From Mobiluncus sp034180645 (GTDB lineage Bacteria > Actinomycetota > Actinomycetes > Actinomycetales > Actinomycetaceae), in NCBI RefSeq assembly GCF_034180645.1, contig NZ_JAXFNY010000014.1, positions 80,471 to 144,470 of the forward strand: a stretch of 64,000 nt of DNA. Reading direction: 5' to 3'. How positions within the stretch are numbered: the stretch's first letter is position 1; each line of letters begins with the position of its first letter. Positions 7,998 to 16,887 of this stretch are shown one piece after another. Made by a program: the position numbers and the translations under genes. The notes under the pieces were generated by a model that saw only the letters and a list, made by a program, of their open reading frames with translations, was not told where the DNA came from and did no database searches.

Positions 7998-9932
7998 ATG
8001 ACTCGAAAAACGTATCTGAAATCTTGGTGGCCCCTCGTAGTGCTGGGCATGCTGGGGGTGTTGGGTCTGCTTTCTGGCCCCGGCGGCATTAGCCTGAACA
8101 CTCCCGAGTTCCCCGGCCAGACCCCAACTGTCTCAACTACAGCCGCAGCCAGTGTTCCGCACGCTGAGGCCACGCGGAATGTGGTCCCGGCCCTTCCGCA
8201 GAGACTTTCCGCCCTTACTGAAACATTGCCCGAGGATTTCACCCCCCACACCGACCGGGAGATAGGTGAGTTGATGATTGGCGGGGGCGCTCCCGTAGGT
8301 GCCCAGGACGTGAGCTGGATTGGCTATATCGCCATTACTAACTGGAACGGGACCGGCTCAATCTGTACCGGGATATTAATACATCCTTCCTGGGTGCTGA
8401 CTGCCGGTCACTGCATGGCGAATAAGCCTCGCTACGTTTCAGTCAAGTTCGGCTTGACCAGGGAGCTATCTGCTCAGGTTGATGACTATAAGCCTCATCC
8501 ACAATATGACGCTTCTCTGCTGCACCTGCAAACTCCGATGTCCGGGATTACCCCGGCAGTGTTGGCAGCCGGTCAAGCCCCGGCGGGAACCGTGGCTTTG
8601 GAATACGGCTGGGGCGGGGCATCGAATACGCTGTTGTCCACTCCGCAAAGAATCGCGGCGACCTGCTACACGGTGGTGCAAGGGCCAACTCAGGGTGAAT
8701 TTACGGCTAACTGCGGCGGGACGGTCGCTCCCGGTCAGCTCAGTTACAAGACCTCGTGGCCGGGAGTGATGACCGAGCACGGTGATTCCGGTGGGCCTCT
8801 GCTGGTATCCAATCAGGTTATAGGGACTTTGATTGGGGGCAATAATCAGGGAGCTTACTTTGGTTCCGTGATTCCTTTGGCTTCGTGGCTGAAAGAAATC
8901 GCAGGAGTGAGCTTGGGGGCATCTTCGGGGAATACGACGGAATATCCCTATGAATCTCGACTGAGTCGGATTGCCGGAGCCGATCGGGTCTCGACAGCTC
9001 TAGCGTTGCACTCAGCGAGTGGGACCAATGGGGACGCGATTGTGCTGACCACCGGGCGGCTCGCCCCTGACGCTTTGAGCTCCGCGGCTTTGGTGGGGGC
9101 GCGAGGAGCCACGGTTTTGCTCACGGTGTCCAATCCGGTGGAACCGGCTGTGATTTCTGCCATTAAGGCTTCCCCGCGCAAGACCCTCTACGTGGTCGGC
9201 GGGGGAGTGAAACTCTCGCCTGCCCAACGCGCTGAACTGCAGCAAGCCGGAATCTCCATCACCGACCTGGTGGGTCAAGATCGTTTCGACACGGCGGGTC
9301 GGGTCGCGGCCCTCGCGGCCCAGGAAAACGCTTCGGTCAGCGCCAATACGAAACTCCTTGACGTGTTCCTGGTCGATGCCACCAGTGACCCTAACATTCC
9401 CGATGCTATTGCTGCCGGTCCCGCCGTGGCCAATGCCCACGGTGTCATCCTCTTTACCCGCTCGAACAGCATCCCACCCACCACTCTCCAAGCGATTTCC
9501 ACCCTGGCGAACACGGTGGCAAAGCAAGGGGGCAAGTTGCGCGTGTGGGGGATAGGCGGCAGGGCGGCTACAGCCGTTACCACCAACGCCGCCAATGCGG
9601 ACATGGCCGGGAGCAGTGCCGTGAGCGAGGTAAAGACCATCGTGGGTATAGATCGTTTCCAGACTTCTACCCAGTTGGCCCAAAACTTCTTCCCCAATGC
9701 CCCGGGATACCTGGTGGTTTCCGGCACTGTGTTTGCTGACGGTTTGGCTGGCTCAGGCTACGCACACGCCAATAACCAGGCCATTGTGCTTAGTCGCCCG
9801 GCCTCTCTGGACGCGAACCTGCAGAGTTTCGTGCAAGCCCATCCGCAAGCTGCCTACACCATCGCCGGTGGGACCGGGGCGGTGTCACGAGGTGTGGCGA
9901 ACCAAATTGGCGCCCTACTGACGGCGCGTTAA
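7998..9932 (+). CDS. Secreted trypsin-like serine protease with three CWB2 repeats
   Basis: Probable wall-anchored endopeptidase. A signal peptide or N-terminal membrane anchor (WWPLVVLGMLGVLGLL) is followed by a chymotrypsin-fold domain (about 85-310) with the full triad: His in LTAGHC, Asp in YDASLLHL, Ser in HGDSGGPLL. Three CWB2 repeats follow (about 315-640), opened by RIAGADRVSTA, LVGQDRFDTAG and IVGIDRFQTST, each with a VVGGG, GIGGR or IAGGT strand. The 644-residue gene starts at an ATG seven bases after AGGAG. It sits between truB and a symporter, away from typical protease partners; surface anchoring is inferred from the repeats. The substrate is unknown. Confidence 0.88.
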   Translation: MTRKTYLKSWWPLVVLGMLGVLGLLSGPGGISLNTPEFPGQTPTVSTTAAASVPHAEATRNVVPALPQRLSALTETLPEDFTPHTDREIGELMIGGGAPVGAQDVSWIGYIAITNWNGTGSICTGILIHPSWVLTAGHCMANKPRYVSVKFGLTRELSAQVDDYKPHPQYDASLLHLQTPMSGITPAVLAAGQAPAGTVALEYGWGGASNTLLSTPQRIAATCYTVVQGPTQGEFTANCGGTVAPGQLSYKTSWPGVMTEHGDSGGPLLVSNQVIGTLIGGNNQGAYFGSVIPLASWLKEIAGVSLGASSGNTTEYPYESRLSRIAGADRVSTALALHSASGTNGDAIVLTTGRLAPDALSSAALVGARGATVLLTVSNPVEPAVISAIKASPRKTLYVVGGGVKLSPAQRAELQQAGISITDLVGQDRFDTAGRVAALAAQENASVSANTKLLDVFLVDATSDPNIPDAIAAGPAVANAHGVILFTRSNSIPPTTLQAISTLANTVAKQGGKLRVWGIGGRAATAVTTNAANADMAGSSAVSEVKTIVGIDRFQTSTQLAQNFFPNAPGYLVVSGTVFADGLAGSGYAHANNQAIVLSRPASLDANLQSFVQAHPQAAYTIAGGTGAVSRGVANQIGALLTAR

Positions 9933-10067
9933 TCGACCGGAAACGCCGCGCTCACAGACCTTATCACCCGTCTCAAATAGTGGACAATAGTGCCGAATTA
10001 TGGATAACCGGGCTCACTCGCTACACTTGCCACAAGTTTGTATCCGAAAATACTGAGGCAATACACT

Positions 10068-11498
10068 ATGGACAAGTTTTTTGAGGTTCTCAACGCGGTT
10101 GATGCTTTCGTCTGGGGGCCGTTTTTCCTAATCCCCCTGCTGCTAGGAACCGGGCTGTGGCTGACCATTCGCCTGACGGGAATCCAGTTTCGTAAACTCG
10201 GTCCCGCGCTGCACCTAGCCCTGCTGAAACGTGATGAAGGCGCCGGGGAAAGTACCGAGGGGACACAACCGCTCGATGACACTATCGAGGGTGATATTTC
10301 TCACTACCAAGCGCTGACCACCGCCCTGGCCGCTACCGTCGGGGTCGGAAACATTGCCGGTGTCGCCACCGCTATCCACATTGGCGGACCCGGAGCGGTG
10401 TTCTGGATGTGGGTAACCGGTTTAGTTGGTATGGCTTCTAAGTATTCCGAGGCTTTCCTGGCGGTGCGTTTCCGTACCAAAGACGCCAAAGGCGAGATGA
10501 GCGGCGGCCCGCAGTATTACCTGGAGCACGTCACGAAAGTGAAGTGGCTGGGGCGGGCACTGGCCATTGCCTTTGCAATCTTCGCGATTATTGCCTCGTT
10601 CGGTATCGGCAACCTGACCCAAGCGAACTCGGTTGCGACTCAGTTAGAGGCCTCTTTCGGGGTGAACCCGTGGATGACCGGCCTGTTCATGGCGGCTTTG
10701 ACCGGCATCGTGCTGCTGGGAGGAGTGAAATCGATTGGCCGAGTGACCTCGGCTTTTGTTCCCATCATGATTATTCTCTACGTGGGAGCCTCGCTAATTG
10801 TGCTGGGTCTGTACGCTACCAAAATTCCCGCCGCTTTGGCCCTGATTTTCCACGATGCCTTTACCGGGACTGCCGCGACTGGTGGTTTCGTGGGCTCCAC
10901 GTTCATGATGGTGCTCCAGTACGGGGTAGCGCGCGGGATTTTCTCTAACGAGTCTGGGATGGGGTCCGCGGCGATTGCGGCGGCTGCCGCGCGTACTCGC
11001 GAACCGGTCCGGCAAGGACTCGTCTCCATGACCCAAACCTTCATTGACACCATTATCGTAGTTTCGATGACGGCCCTGGTCATCGTCGTTACGGGAGCGT
11101 GGACAGTGACCGATGCCGACGGGCAGACGCTGGATGGTTCGCCTCTCACTGCGCAGGCTTTCAACATCGGTTTCCCCGGCGGCCAGGGACACTTTGTGGT
11201 CGCAATTTCCCTGGTGTTCTTTGCATTTTCCACCGTGCTGGGCTGGGCTTACTACGGGGAACGCTGTGTGCAACGTTTATTCGGCCTAAAAGCCGTCACC
11301 GTCTACCGCTTGCTGTTCGCCATAGTTGTTTTCGTGGGGTGTATCACGGAACTGAAAGTCGCGTGGACGCTGGCTGATGTCACGAACGGCTTGATGGCTT
11401 TGCCTAACTTGATTGGGCTCATCCTGGCTTCCGGTCTGATTGCCCGCGAAACCAGGGCATACCTGAAGCGCGACCCGAAACTGCAAGAATCCCAGTAA
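10068..11498 (+). CDS. Alanine/glycine:cation symporter, AGCS family
   Basis: Sodium-coupled uptake of alanine or glycine across the cytoplasmic membrane. The 476-residue product is about the family length, with 10-11 predicted helices. Recognisable blocks are ATVGVGNIAGVATAI, GPGAVFWMWVTGLVGM, KYSEAFLAVRFR, GGPQYYLE and FSNESGMGSAAIAAAAA. The ATG at 10068 follows GAGG by about ten bases. A cytoplasmic loop near residue 65 contains an acidic insert (DEGAGESTEGTQPLDD). It converges with the CapA-like gene; no clear terminator was seen in the 58-bp gap. The exact amino acid is not determinable from sequence. Confidence 0.93.
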   Translation: MDKFFEVLNAVDAFVWGPFFLIPLLLGTGLWLTIRLTGIQFRKLGPALHLALLKRDEGAGESTEGTQPLDDTIEGDISHYQALTTALAATVGVGNIAGVATAIHIGGPGAVFWMWVTGLVGMASKYSEAFLAVRFRTKDAKGEMSGGPQYYLEHVTKVKWLGRALAIAFAIFAIIASFGIGNLTQANSVATQLEASFGVNPWMTGLFMAALTGIVLLGGVKSIGRVTSAFVPIMIILYVGASLIVLGLYATKIPAALALIFHDAFTGTAATGGFVGSTFMMVLQYGVARGIFSNESGMGSAAIAAAAARTREPVRQGLVSMTQTFIDTIIVVSMTALVIVVTGAWTVTDADGQTLDGSPLTAQAFNIGFPGGQGHFVVAISLVFFAFSTVLGWAYYGERCVQRLFGLKAVTVYRLLFAIVVFVGCITELKVAWTLADVTNGLMALPNLIGLILASGLIARETRAYLKRDPKLQESQ

Positions 11499-11556
11499 CC
11501 TTTCCGCACCGGCCTCGTGCCAAAGCCGAAAAGCTATGCAGAAGCAATCGGGACGC

Positions 11557-12828
11557 CTACTGCTTAGGCAGTGCTTCAACTCTGGCGGGGGAGGGCGCTG
11601 CGGGCGGCTCGGTGAGTTCAGGAGTTTCGGGATCCACCAGGGATTGCAAAAACCCCCGGTACTGTGCAGCCTTGCTCGCGCTCATGGCACTGCCGGGGGG
11701 AATTTGCCCCTGCGCCGCCGCAGCTAGCGGAACCACCATATGCGAATCTGGTTCCAGCCCGATTGCCACCCACTGGGCAGAGATAACTTCGGCATTGCCC
11801 TGAGCCGGAACCCTAATCGTGGCCCAGGCGATTTGTTCCGAATCCGTGTGCATCGTGGTCAGGGGACGCATATCCGAGATGACATTCCCCACGCTCCAAT
11901 ACGTCCACATACCTTTGCCGTCCACGCCGCCGGGCAGCTTCTCAATGCCCTGGGGAACGTGCGGATGATGACCGATATAGAGATCAATCAGCCCGCTTGC
12001 GGCGGCTTCCTGTGCCCATTGGCGCGCCCAGCCGGAGGGCTGCAGCTCATATTCCAGCCCGTTATGGCCGGACAAAATGACCACATTGGCGCCCTCCTGG
12101 CGAGCCTGGGCCGCCCAGGTGAGGATTTCACTCATATTGTCCACGTTGACCAGCCACGGTTTCTCGTTGATGAAAGGCATCCCGCCCAGCTTTCCCCAAG
12201 CCAGGGACAGGTGAGCAATCTTGATGGTACGTCCGTCTTTGGTCAGGCTGTACATCTGATAAGGCTTTTCCTCCGCGCTGCGCCGAGAACCGGTGGCTCC
12301 CATGCCGGCTTTTTCCAACACATTGAGAGTCTGATAGACGCCTTCGATGCCCTGGTCGGTGGTGTGGTTGGAAGCGGTGGAACAGCCGTCGTAGCCCAAA
12401 TCTTTCATATCCTGGGCCCAGCCTGTAGGCATAGCAAAATTGGGAAACCCTTGGTAAGGGGCACCGTCGGGGGCAAAAGCAATCTCTTGATGGCAAATCG
12501 CCAGGTCAGCTCCCTCGAGAAACGGTTTGATGCCAGCCATCAGATTCGTAAAGTGCGTGTTTCCCGCGGCGTCACGCGACACATCGGGCATGAGGGCATC
12601 GTGGGTCAGAGCATCGCCCGTGGCCGCAACGGTAAAGGTGATTTCCGAGGGCTGCGTTGCGGTCGGCTGTGGTTTGACGTTCAAAAGGGATGGTTTGGTG
12701 GGAATTTCCGTGGCAGCGGATTTTCCGGAGGCGCCCTCACAACCCGACAGCCCCCAGGTTCCGCCCATCACCAGCAGGGATGCGGCGACAATCTGGCAGA
12801 CTCTGCGGGTGACGTCTCTGTGCTCCAT
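11557..12828 (-). CDS. CapA/PgsA-family lipoprotein (metallophosphatase-like)
   Basis: Extracytoplasmic lipoprotein of the family named after poly-gamma-glutamate capsule protein CapA, a calcineurin-like phosphoesterase relative. The ATG at 12828 gives 423 residues with a lipoprotein signal and lipobox LSGC. Family blocks are ATGDALTHDALM near the N-terminus, STASNHTTDQG (Asn-His pair), VVILSGHNGLEYE and LYIGHHPHVPQG. No capB or capC synthase genes are adjacent, so a polyglutamate role is unsupported; many such proteins have unknown substrates. An upstream extension in the same frame overlaps ribF and is not used. Confidence 0.85.
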   Translation of the reverse strand: MEHRDVTRRVCQIVAASLLVMGGTWGLSGCEGASGKSAATEIPTKPSLLNVKPQPTATQPSEITFTVAATGDALTHDALMPDVSRDAAGNTHFTNLMAGIKPFLEGADLAICHQEIAFAPDGAPYQGFPNFAMPTGWAQDMKDLGYDGCSTASNHTTDQGIEGVYQTLNVLEKAGMGATGSRRSAEEKPYQMYSLTKDGRTIKIAHLSLAWGKLGGMPFINEKPWLVNVDNMSEILTWAAQARQEGANVVILSGHNGLEYELQPSGWARQWAQEAAASGLIDLYIGHHPHVPQGIEKLPGGVDGKGMWTYWSVGNVISDMRPLTTMHTDSEQIAWATIRVPAQGNAEVISAQWVAIGLEPDSHMVVPLAAAAQGQIPPGSAMSASKAAQYRGFLQSLVDPETPELTEPPAAPSPARVEALPKQ

Positions 12829-12868
12829 GAAACTTTTATACCAAATCAACCTGATGATTCCGCCACAC

Positions 12869-13864
12869 TCAGGCTGTGACTGCTCCGGGATTGATGCGTT
12901 GAGCTTTGGGAACCCCCAAGACCACGGCTGTTTCCAACAGGTCGCGATCCATACGCTCCAATAGTGCGTCCAATGAATGAAAAGCCAGGTTGTCACGAAT
13001 TCGATGCACGAACTCGACCACGACTTCTTCCCCGTATAAATCCAAATCCGCACGCCCTAAAACGTGGGCTTCCACGGTACGCCCCACATCGCCAAAATGC
13101 GGGGAAGTTCCCACCGAAATAGCGGCGGGCACTACCTCTAGGGAAGTTGGACTTTTCGAGTGGGGCGGGTAAGGCATCCGCAGCCAACCTGCGTAAACAC
13201 CATCGGCGGGAATCGCCTCCACGAACTCCGCGTCCAAGTTAGCGGTGGGAAATCCCAGTTTGCGCCCGCGCCGCTTGCCGTGAATGACCGTGCCGCGCAC
13301 CGAATGGGCTCGCCCCAACACATAAGCGGCCTGGTCAACCCGGCCTTGAGCCAGTAGCTCGCGCACCCAAGACGAGGACCAGCGGCGTCCAAAAATCGGG
13401 TCGACAATGTTGGGGATTGTCTCTACTGCAAACCCGTATTCTCTCCCCAATTCCCGCAGAGTCTGAGCGTCTCCGCTGTTATTGGATCCGAAATGCATAT
13501 CTTCCCCAATGACGACCACCAGGGGATGCAGGGGGTTGGCCAGGTAGTCGCGGACGAACTCGGTGGGGGGCTGGGCGGCAAAATCGAGGTCATATTGTTG
13601 GACCCAGGTCGTCTCCACCCCCAGCTGTTCGATGCGGGTCAGTCGGTCCGGCAGGGAACAAATCAACTTATTCTTGGGGTCGGGGTGGTGAACCTGGCGA
13701 GGCAATGGGTCGAACGTCAACACAACAGAGGTCGCCTCGCGCTCGTGAGCCAGCGCCACGACTTTCTCAATGATTCGCCTGTGTCCGGTGTGAACGCCGT
13801 CAAAAGTACCTATGGTCACGATACTCGGGCCGAAACTTGACGGTTTGTCACGAAGTATTTGCAC
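12869..13864 (-). CDS. ribF: Bifunctional riboflavin kinase/FAD synthetase RibF
   Basis: Converts riboflavin to FMN and then FAD. The 331-residue product has the N-terminal FMN adenylyltransferase domain with TIGTFDGVHTGHRR (about 17-30), the C-terminal flavokinase domain with HGKRRGRKLGFPTANL (about 195-210), and a helical tail. The start is a GTG; the purine-rich GAGGA touches it, so initiation may be weak or leader-dependent. In most relatives ribF follows truB on the same strand. Here it is inverted and separated from truB by three envelope genes. Confidence 0.95.
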   Translation of the reverse strand: MQILRDKPSSFGPSIVTIGTFDGVHTGHRRIIEKVVALAHEREATSVVLTFDPLPRQVHHPDPKNKLICSLPDRLTRIEQLGVETTWVQQYDLDFAAQPPTEFVRDYLANPLHPLVVVIGEDMHFGSNNSGDAQTLRELGREYGFAVETIPNIVDPIFGRRWSSSWVRELLAQGRVDQAAYVLGRAHSVRGTVIHGKRRGRKLGFPTANLDAEFVEAIPADGVYAGWLRMPYPPHSKSPTSLEVVPAAISVGTSPHFGDVGRTVEAHVLGRADLDLYGEEVVVEFVHRIRDNLAFHSLDALLERMDRDLLETAVVLGVPKAQRINPGAVTA

Positions 13865-14017
13865 TCCTCAACCTTAGCATGACGCTATCCGCTCCGACCT
13901 CGGCGCTGCGCGCCAACCAGGGAAGGGGCGGGGCTTTAACCCTTTTGGGTGTTCAGTTACCAAAAGTGCCTCAATAGGCTGAGTGGGTCACGACTGTTTC
14001 AACGGAAAAGTACAGAC

Positions 14018-15108
14018 ATGCAGACATGGGTAAAGCGCGGAGCCATTTCCGGCACCGTGGGAGCCTTGACTTTAGCGATGATGACCCTGGTTGCCGTCAG
14101 CGAGTCCCAGGCAGAAGGGTTGAACTATGAACGTCTGGCGGGGCCCAGCGGGGTGGAAACCTCCCTGGTGGTAGCCAAGCACACTTGGGGGACAAACTGG
14201 CCGGTGGTCTATGTGGCCGCGAACCGTAACCCGGTGGATGCCCTACCGGCGGCGACTATCGGAGACGGGCCCGTGGTGCTCACCGATGGGAAACAGCTGA
14301 ACCTCGGCGGGGTCAAACCCGGCCACATCGTAATCTTGGGTGGACCGGGCGCGGTTCCCGACGCGGTACTCCAAACAGTCGCGAACGGTGCGGCAACCCA
14401 ACGTTTTGCGGGGGCGAACCGTTATTTGACTGCCTTTGAAATCGCCAAGTTTGCCGCCACTGATCCTGCCCGAACGGTCACCTACGTAGCGTCGGGAACC
14501 GCCCTGAAAGACGCGATGGTGGCAGGGGCATCCAAGGACGGTTTTATCCTGCTGACACCCCCCGTGGTGGAGGTACTTTCCAGCAAATCGTGTCTATGGG
14601 CGCTAACACGATTGTATTTATCGGAGGAAATGGCGTGTTGCCTCAGAGCGCTGTAGCTAGGGCAGCCGGCGTTGGTTTAGGTGCGGACGGTCCCGGTAAT
14701 CCGCATTACATCACCAATAACGTAGGTTTTCAGCTTGAAGGCCTCATTCGGATACTAAGTGCCGAGGAACTTATCCAGATGGAGAACCTCAAGAATGTGC
14801 CGGAGTTGTCCTAAGTATTCGCTGGCTACGGATACGCTGTGCTCATTTTGGACGAACCGGAGGTATTCGACATTTCCTATGCTTCGGATATTGGGCCAGG
14901 CGCTCCCACTAATCCGCGCGAGGCTGACATAGTCTCGCTCGCGCACACCTCCGATCCCAAGGCTGTCATGGACTCGTGGCGTGGATACGACGGTATGCGG
15001 GCGTCTGTCACCTTTAAGCCTTACAGTCTTTTCTGGCCCTGCGACGTGAGCCTTCCCACGACTGGAACGCATTCTACAGGAGCCTATATCGACCACGGCA
15101 AGGGATAA
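14018..15108 (+). pseudogene. CWB2-repeat surface protein gene, frameshifted at a C6 tract and interrupted by a stop
   Basis: From the ATG at 14018 there is a signal peptide (cleavage near SQA before EGLNYE) and about 1.5 CWB2 repeats with RLAGPSGVETS and RFAGANRYLTA. At the CCCCCC tract (14558-14563) the frame is lost: reading on gives an unrelated tail to 14656. One extra C, or a -1 slip, joins it to the frame reading GGGTFQQIVSMGANTIVFIG, the expected end of a CWB2 repeat, which runs to TAA at 14812. The same frame stays open after that stop to 15108 (AGYGYAVLILDEPEVFD onward), a region I do not recognise. So there are one or two lesions relative to an intact surface protein, or a sequence that is variable by slippage. 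Confidence 0.72.
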
Positions 15109-15140
15109 CGCTCGTGGGGCTTCTTCGCTAACTTAATCGA

Positions 15141-15182
15141 CCCCCTTGCCTTAGACTTAGATTCTGAGGCAAGGGGGTTTTC
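15141..15182 (+). terminator. Strong terminator hairpin that also contains the next gene's Shine-Dalgarno
   Basis: CCCCCTTGCCT (15141-15151) pairs perfectly with AGGCAAGGGGG (15167-15177) and is followed by TTTTC directly before ATG 15183. The 3' arm AAGGGGG is also the only plausible ribosome binding site of the quinone oxidoreductase. Termination of the upstream surface gene and translation of the downstream gene therefore use the same bases. Confidence 0.8.
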
Positions 15183-16181
15183 ATGTGGAGCGTACAGGGC
15201 GTTGACGGTGTGCCGGTCCTGGTCGAGGCGGACCGTCCCCAGGTCGGTGCCGGCCAGATTCTCATTGAGGTGGCGGCCGCGGGAGTGAACCGGGCGGACT
15301 TGCTGCAGGTGGCGGGCCATTATCTGCCCCCTGCCGGGGCACCGCAGACGCTCGGGCTGGAGGTTGCCGGGACGGTCGTGGAGGTGGGGCCAGGCGTTGA
15401 CTCGGCTTGGTTGGGTCGCGCCGCGGTGGCTCTAGTGGAGGGCGGCGCACAAGCGCAGTTCTGTGCCGCCAACGTGGATTTAGCTTTGCCGTTGCCTATA
15501 GCGGGGCGTCTCAATGGCTACATCGCGGGGGCTGCCCTCCTGGAAGCAGCGGTAACGGCCTGGCACAACCTGGTGGACTTGGGATTCCCGAGTGACTCCT
15601 GGGCAGGACGTTTCGTGTTGATTCAAGGCGGTTCGGGGGCGGTGGGTACCGTGGCGGTGCAGTTGGCCAAGGCTTTGGGGGCCACGGTGGGAACTACGGC
15701 TGGGGAACCCGACAGGTGCCACAAATTGACGCTTTTGGGTGCGGACGCGGCCGCGGACTATCACAATTCCGACGAACTGCTGGGGATGAAACAGGAACTC
15801 ACCGATGGCCACGGCTTTGACCTGATTCTGGACGTATCCGGAGCCGGGGGATTGGAAAGGAACCTGGAGTTACTTGCCAAACATGGAATCCTCAACATTA
15901 TCGGCTTGCAGAAGGGGCGTCATGCCCAGCTGGATTTGGGCCAGGTCTTAACCAAATCGGCGCGGATTCAAGGTTCAACCATTCGCGGTCTTGATGTTGA
16001 GGCCAAAGTCCGGTTGGTGCGTGCCGTAGGGGAACACGTGTGGCCCCTAGTCCAGGAGCAGCGGATTCGTCCAGTTATCGCCTATACGCTGGCGTTTTCC
16101 AAGGCAAAACGTGCCCATAAGTACCTGGCAAAAAGCACCGCCCGACCCTTGGGAAAAATAGTGCTGAGTACCGACGCGTGA
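15183..16181 (+). CDS. Zinc-independent NADPH:quinone oxidoreductase (MDR superfamily)
   Basis: Cytosolic one-subunit oxidoreductase of the quinone reductase branch of the medium-chain dehydrogenases. The 332-residue product has the GroES-like N-terminal domain (AAAGVNRADLLQVAGHY, LGLEVAGTVVEVG) and a Rossmann domain with VLIQGGSGAVGTVAVQLAKALGA (about 143-166). No structural-zinc cysteine cluster is visible. The C-terminus HKYLAKSTARPLGKIVL matches the PIG3-like subgroup. The start ATG lies five bases after the 3' arm of the preceding terminator. The substrate is not determinable. Confidence 0.9.
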   Translation: MWSVQGVDGVPVLVEADRPQVGAGQILIEVAAAGVNRADLLQVAGHYLPPAGAPQTLGLEVAGTVVEVGPGVDSAWLGRAAVALVEGGAQAQFCAANVDLALPLPIAGRLNGYIAGAALLEAAVTAWHNLVDLGFPSDSWAGRFVLIQGGSGAVGTVAVQLAKALGATVGTTAGEPDRCHKLTLLGADAAADYHNSDELLGMKQELTDGHGFDLILDVSGAGGLERNLELLAKHGILNIIGLQKGRHAQLDLGQVLTKSARIQGSTIRGLDVEAKVRLVRAVGEHVWPLVQEQRIRPVIAYTLAFSKAKRAHKYLAKSTARPLGKIVLSTDA

Positions 16182-16304
16182 AAACGCGCTTGTCCATGAA
16201 CCTATGCCGCCCCGGGCTAGACTCCGAGTGGTGCGGACATATCTTATGAATCTGTAAAGCGCTGACGGCAGCGTCCGTCTAAAATCTGCGGAATTCGCGG
16301 GAGT

Positions 16305-16408
16305 TGTTGCTTTTTGCTAAACTTGTACAGCCGTCGTGTCGGCCGCGCTACCGATGCTCCAGGAAAAGCCTGGGCGCTGCGCGCAACGAGTTAACCTAAG
16401 GAGAACCT
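16305..16408 (+). promoter_or_regulatory. rpsO leader region
   Basis: The 227-base gap before rpsO includes a promoter-like TTGTTG about 16 bases before TACAGC, then a hairpin CCAGG-AAAAG-CCTGG (16359-16373) beside GC-rich bases, and a strong AAGGAGA before the GTG. Ribosomal protein S15 represses its own translation through structured leaders in several bacteria. Whether this hairpin acts that way is inference only. Confidence 0.3.
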
Positions 16409-16678
16409 GTGGCACTGACCAAGGAAGAAAAGCAAGCAATCATCAACGAATACGCGACTCATCCCGGGGACACGGGTTCCCCCGAAGTGCAAATCGCCCT
16501 GTTGTCCAAGCGGATTAAGGACCTGACCGAGCACTTTAAGACTCACGAACATGACCATCATTCCCGTCGTGGTTTGATGCTGCTGGTCGGCCAGCGCAAG
16601 CGTCTGCTGGGCTACTTGCAGGACATCGACATCGAACGCTACCGCAGCCTCAAAGAGCGCCTCGGTTTGCGTAAATAG
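16409..16678 (+). CDS. rpsO: 30S ribosomal protein S15
   Basis: Primary 16S rRNA-binding protein of the small subunit platform. The 89-residue length is exact for the family, with the canonical GDTGSPEVQIALLSKRI, the His-Asp-His-His-Ser-Arg-Arg segment and LLGYLQ. The start is GTG with AAGGAGAACCT just upstream. It is followed by its own terminator and then pnp, the usual rpsO-pnp pairing. Confidence 0.98.
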   Translation: MALTKEEKQAIINEYATHPGDTGSPEVQIALLSKRIKDLTEHFKTHEHDHHSRRGLMLLVGQRKRLLGYLQDIDIERYRSLKERLGLRK

Positions 16679-16684
16679 CAACTG

Positions 16685-16716
16685 AGCTGGCCGGATACCC
16701 GGTCAGCTTTCTTTTC
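16685..16716 (+). terminator. rpsO terminator
   Basis: AGCTGGCCGG (16685-16694) pairs with CCGGTCAGCT (16699-16708) with one wobble, followed by TTCTTTTC. It lies seven bases after the rpsO stop, so pnp is read either by read-through or from its own promoter in the next 180 bases. Confidence 0.75.
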
Positions 16717-16887
16717 ATGCCGGTATTGTCCGGCTGGTATATGTAGGAAATCCAGCGCTAATCGGTCCTCGGTAGTGGCCTCCTGGACTGCCGCAAGTAT
16801 CCCGGTTCGTCCGGTGAAGTTTGCGGAGAACCGGCCCAGTGGGCCTCGATCGATGACCGCCGCGCTGAACAAAGAGAGGGGGCTCCC

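Noticed and set aside
11740..12879. Long plus-strand frame of 379 codons opposite the CapA-like gene
   Set aside because: Composition lacks domain signatures, and the minus-strand frame has a lipobox and all CapA blocks; the plus frame is its antisense shadow.
12829..13053. Upstream extension of the CapA-like gene
   Set aside because: It overlaps the end of ribF, lacks a ribosome site, and would hide the lipoprotein signal starting at 12828.
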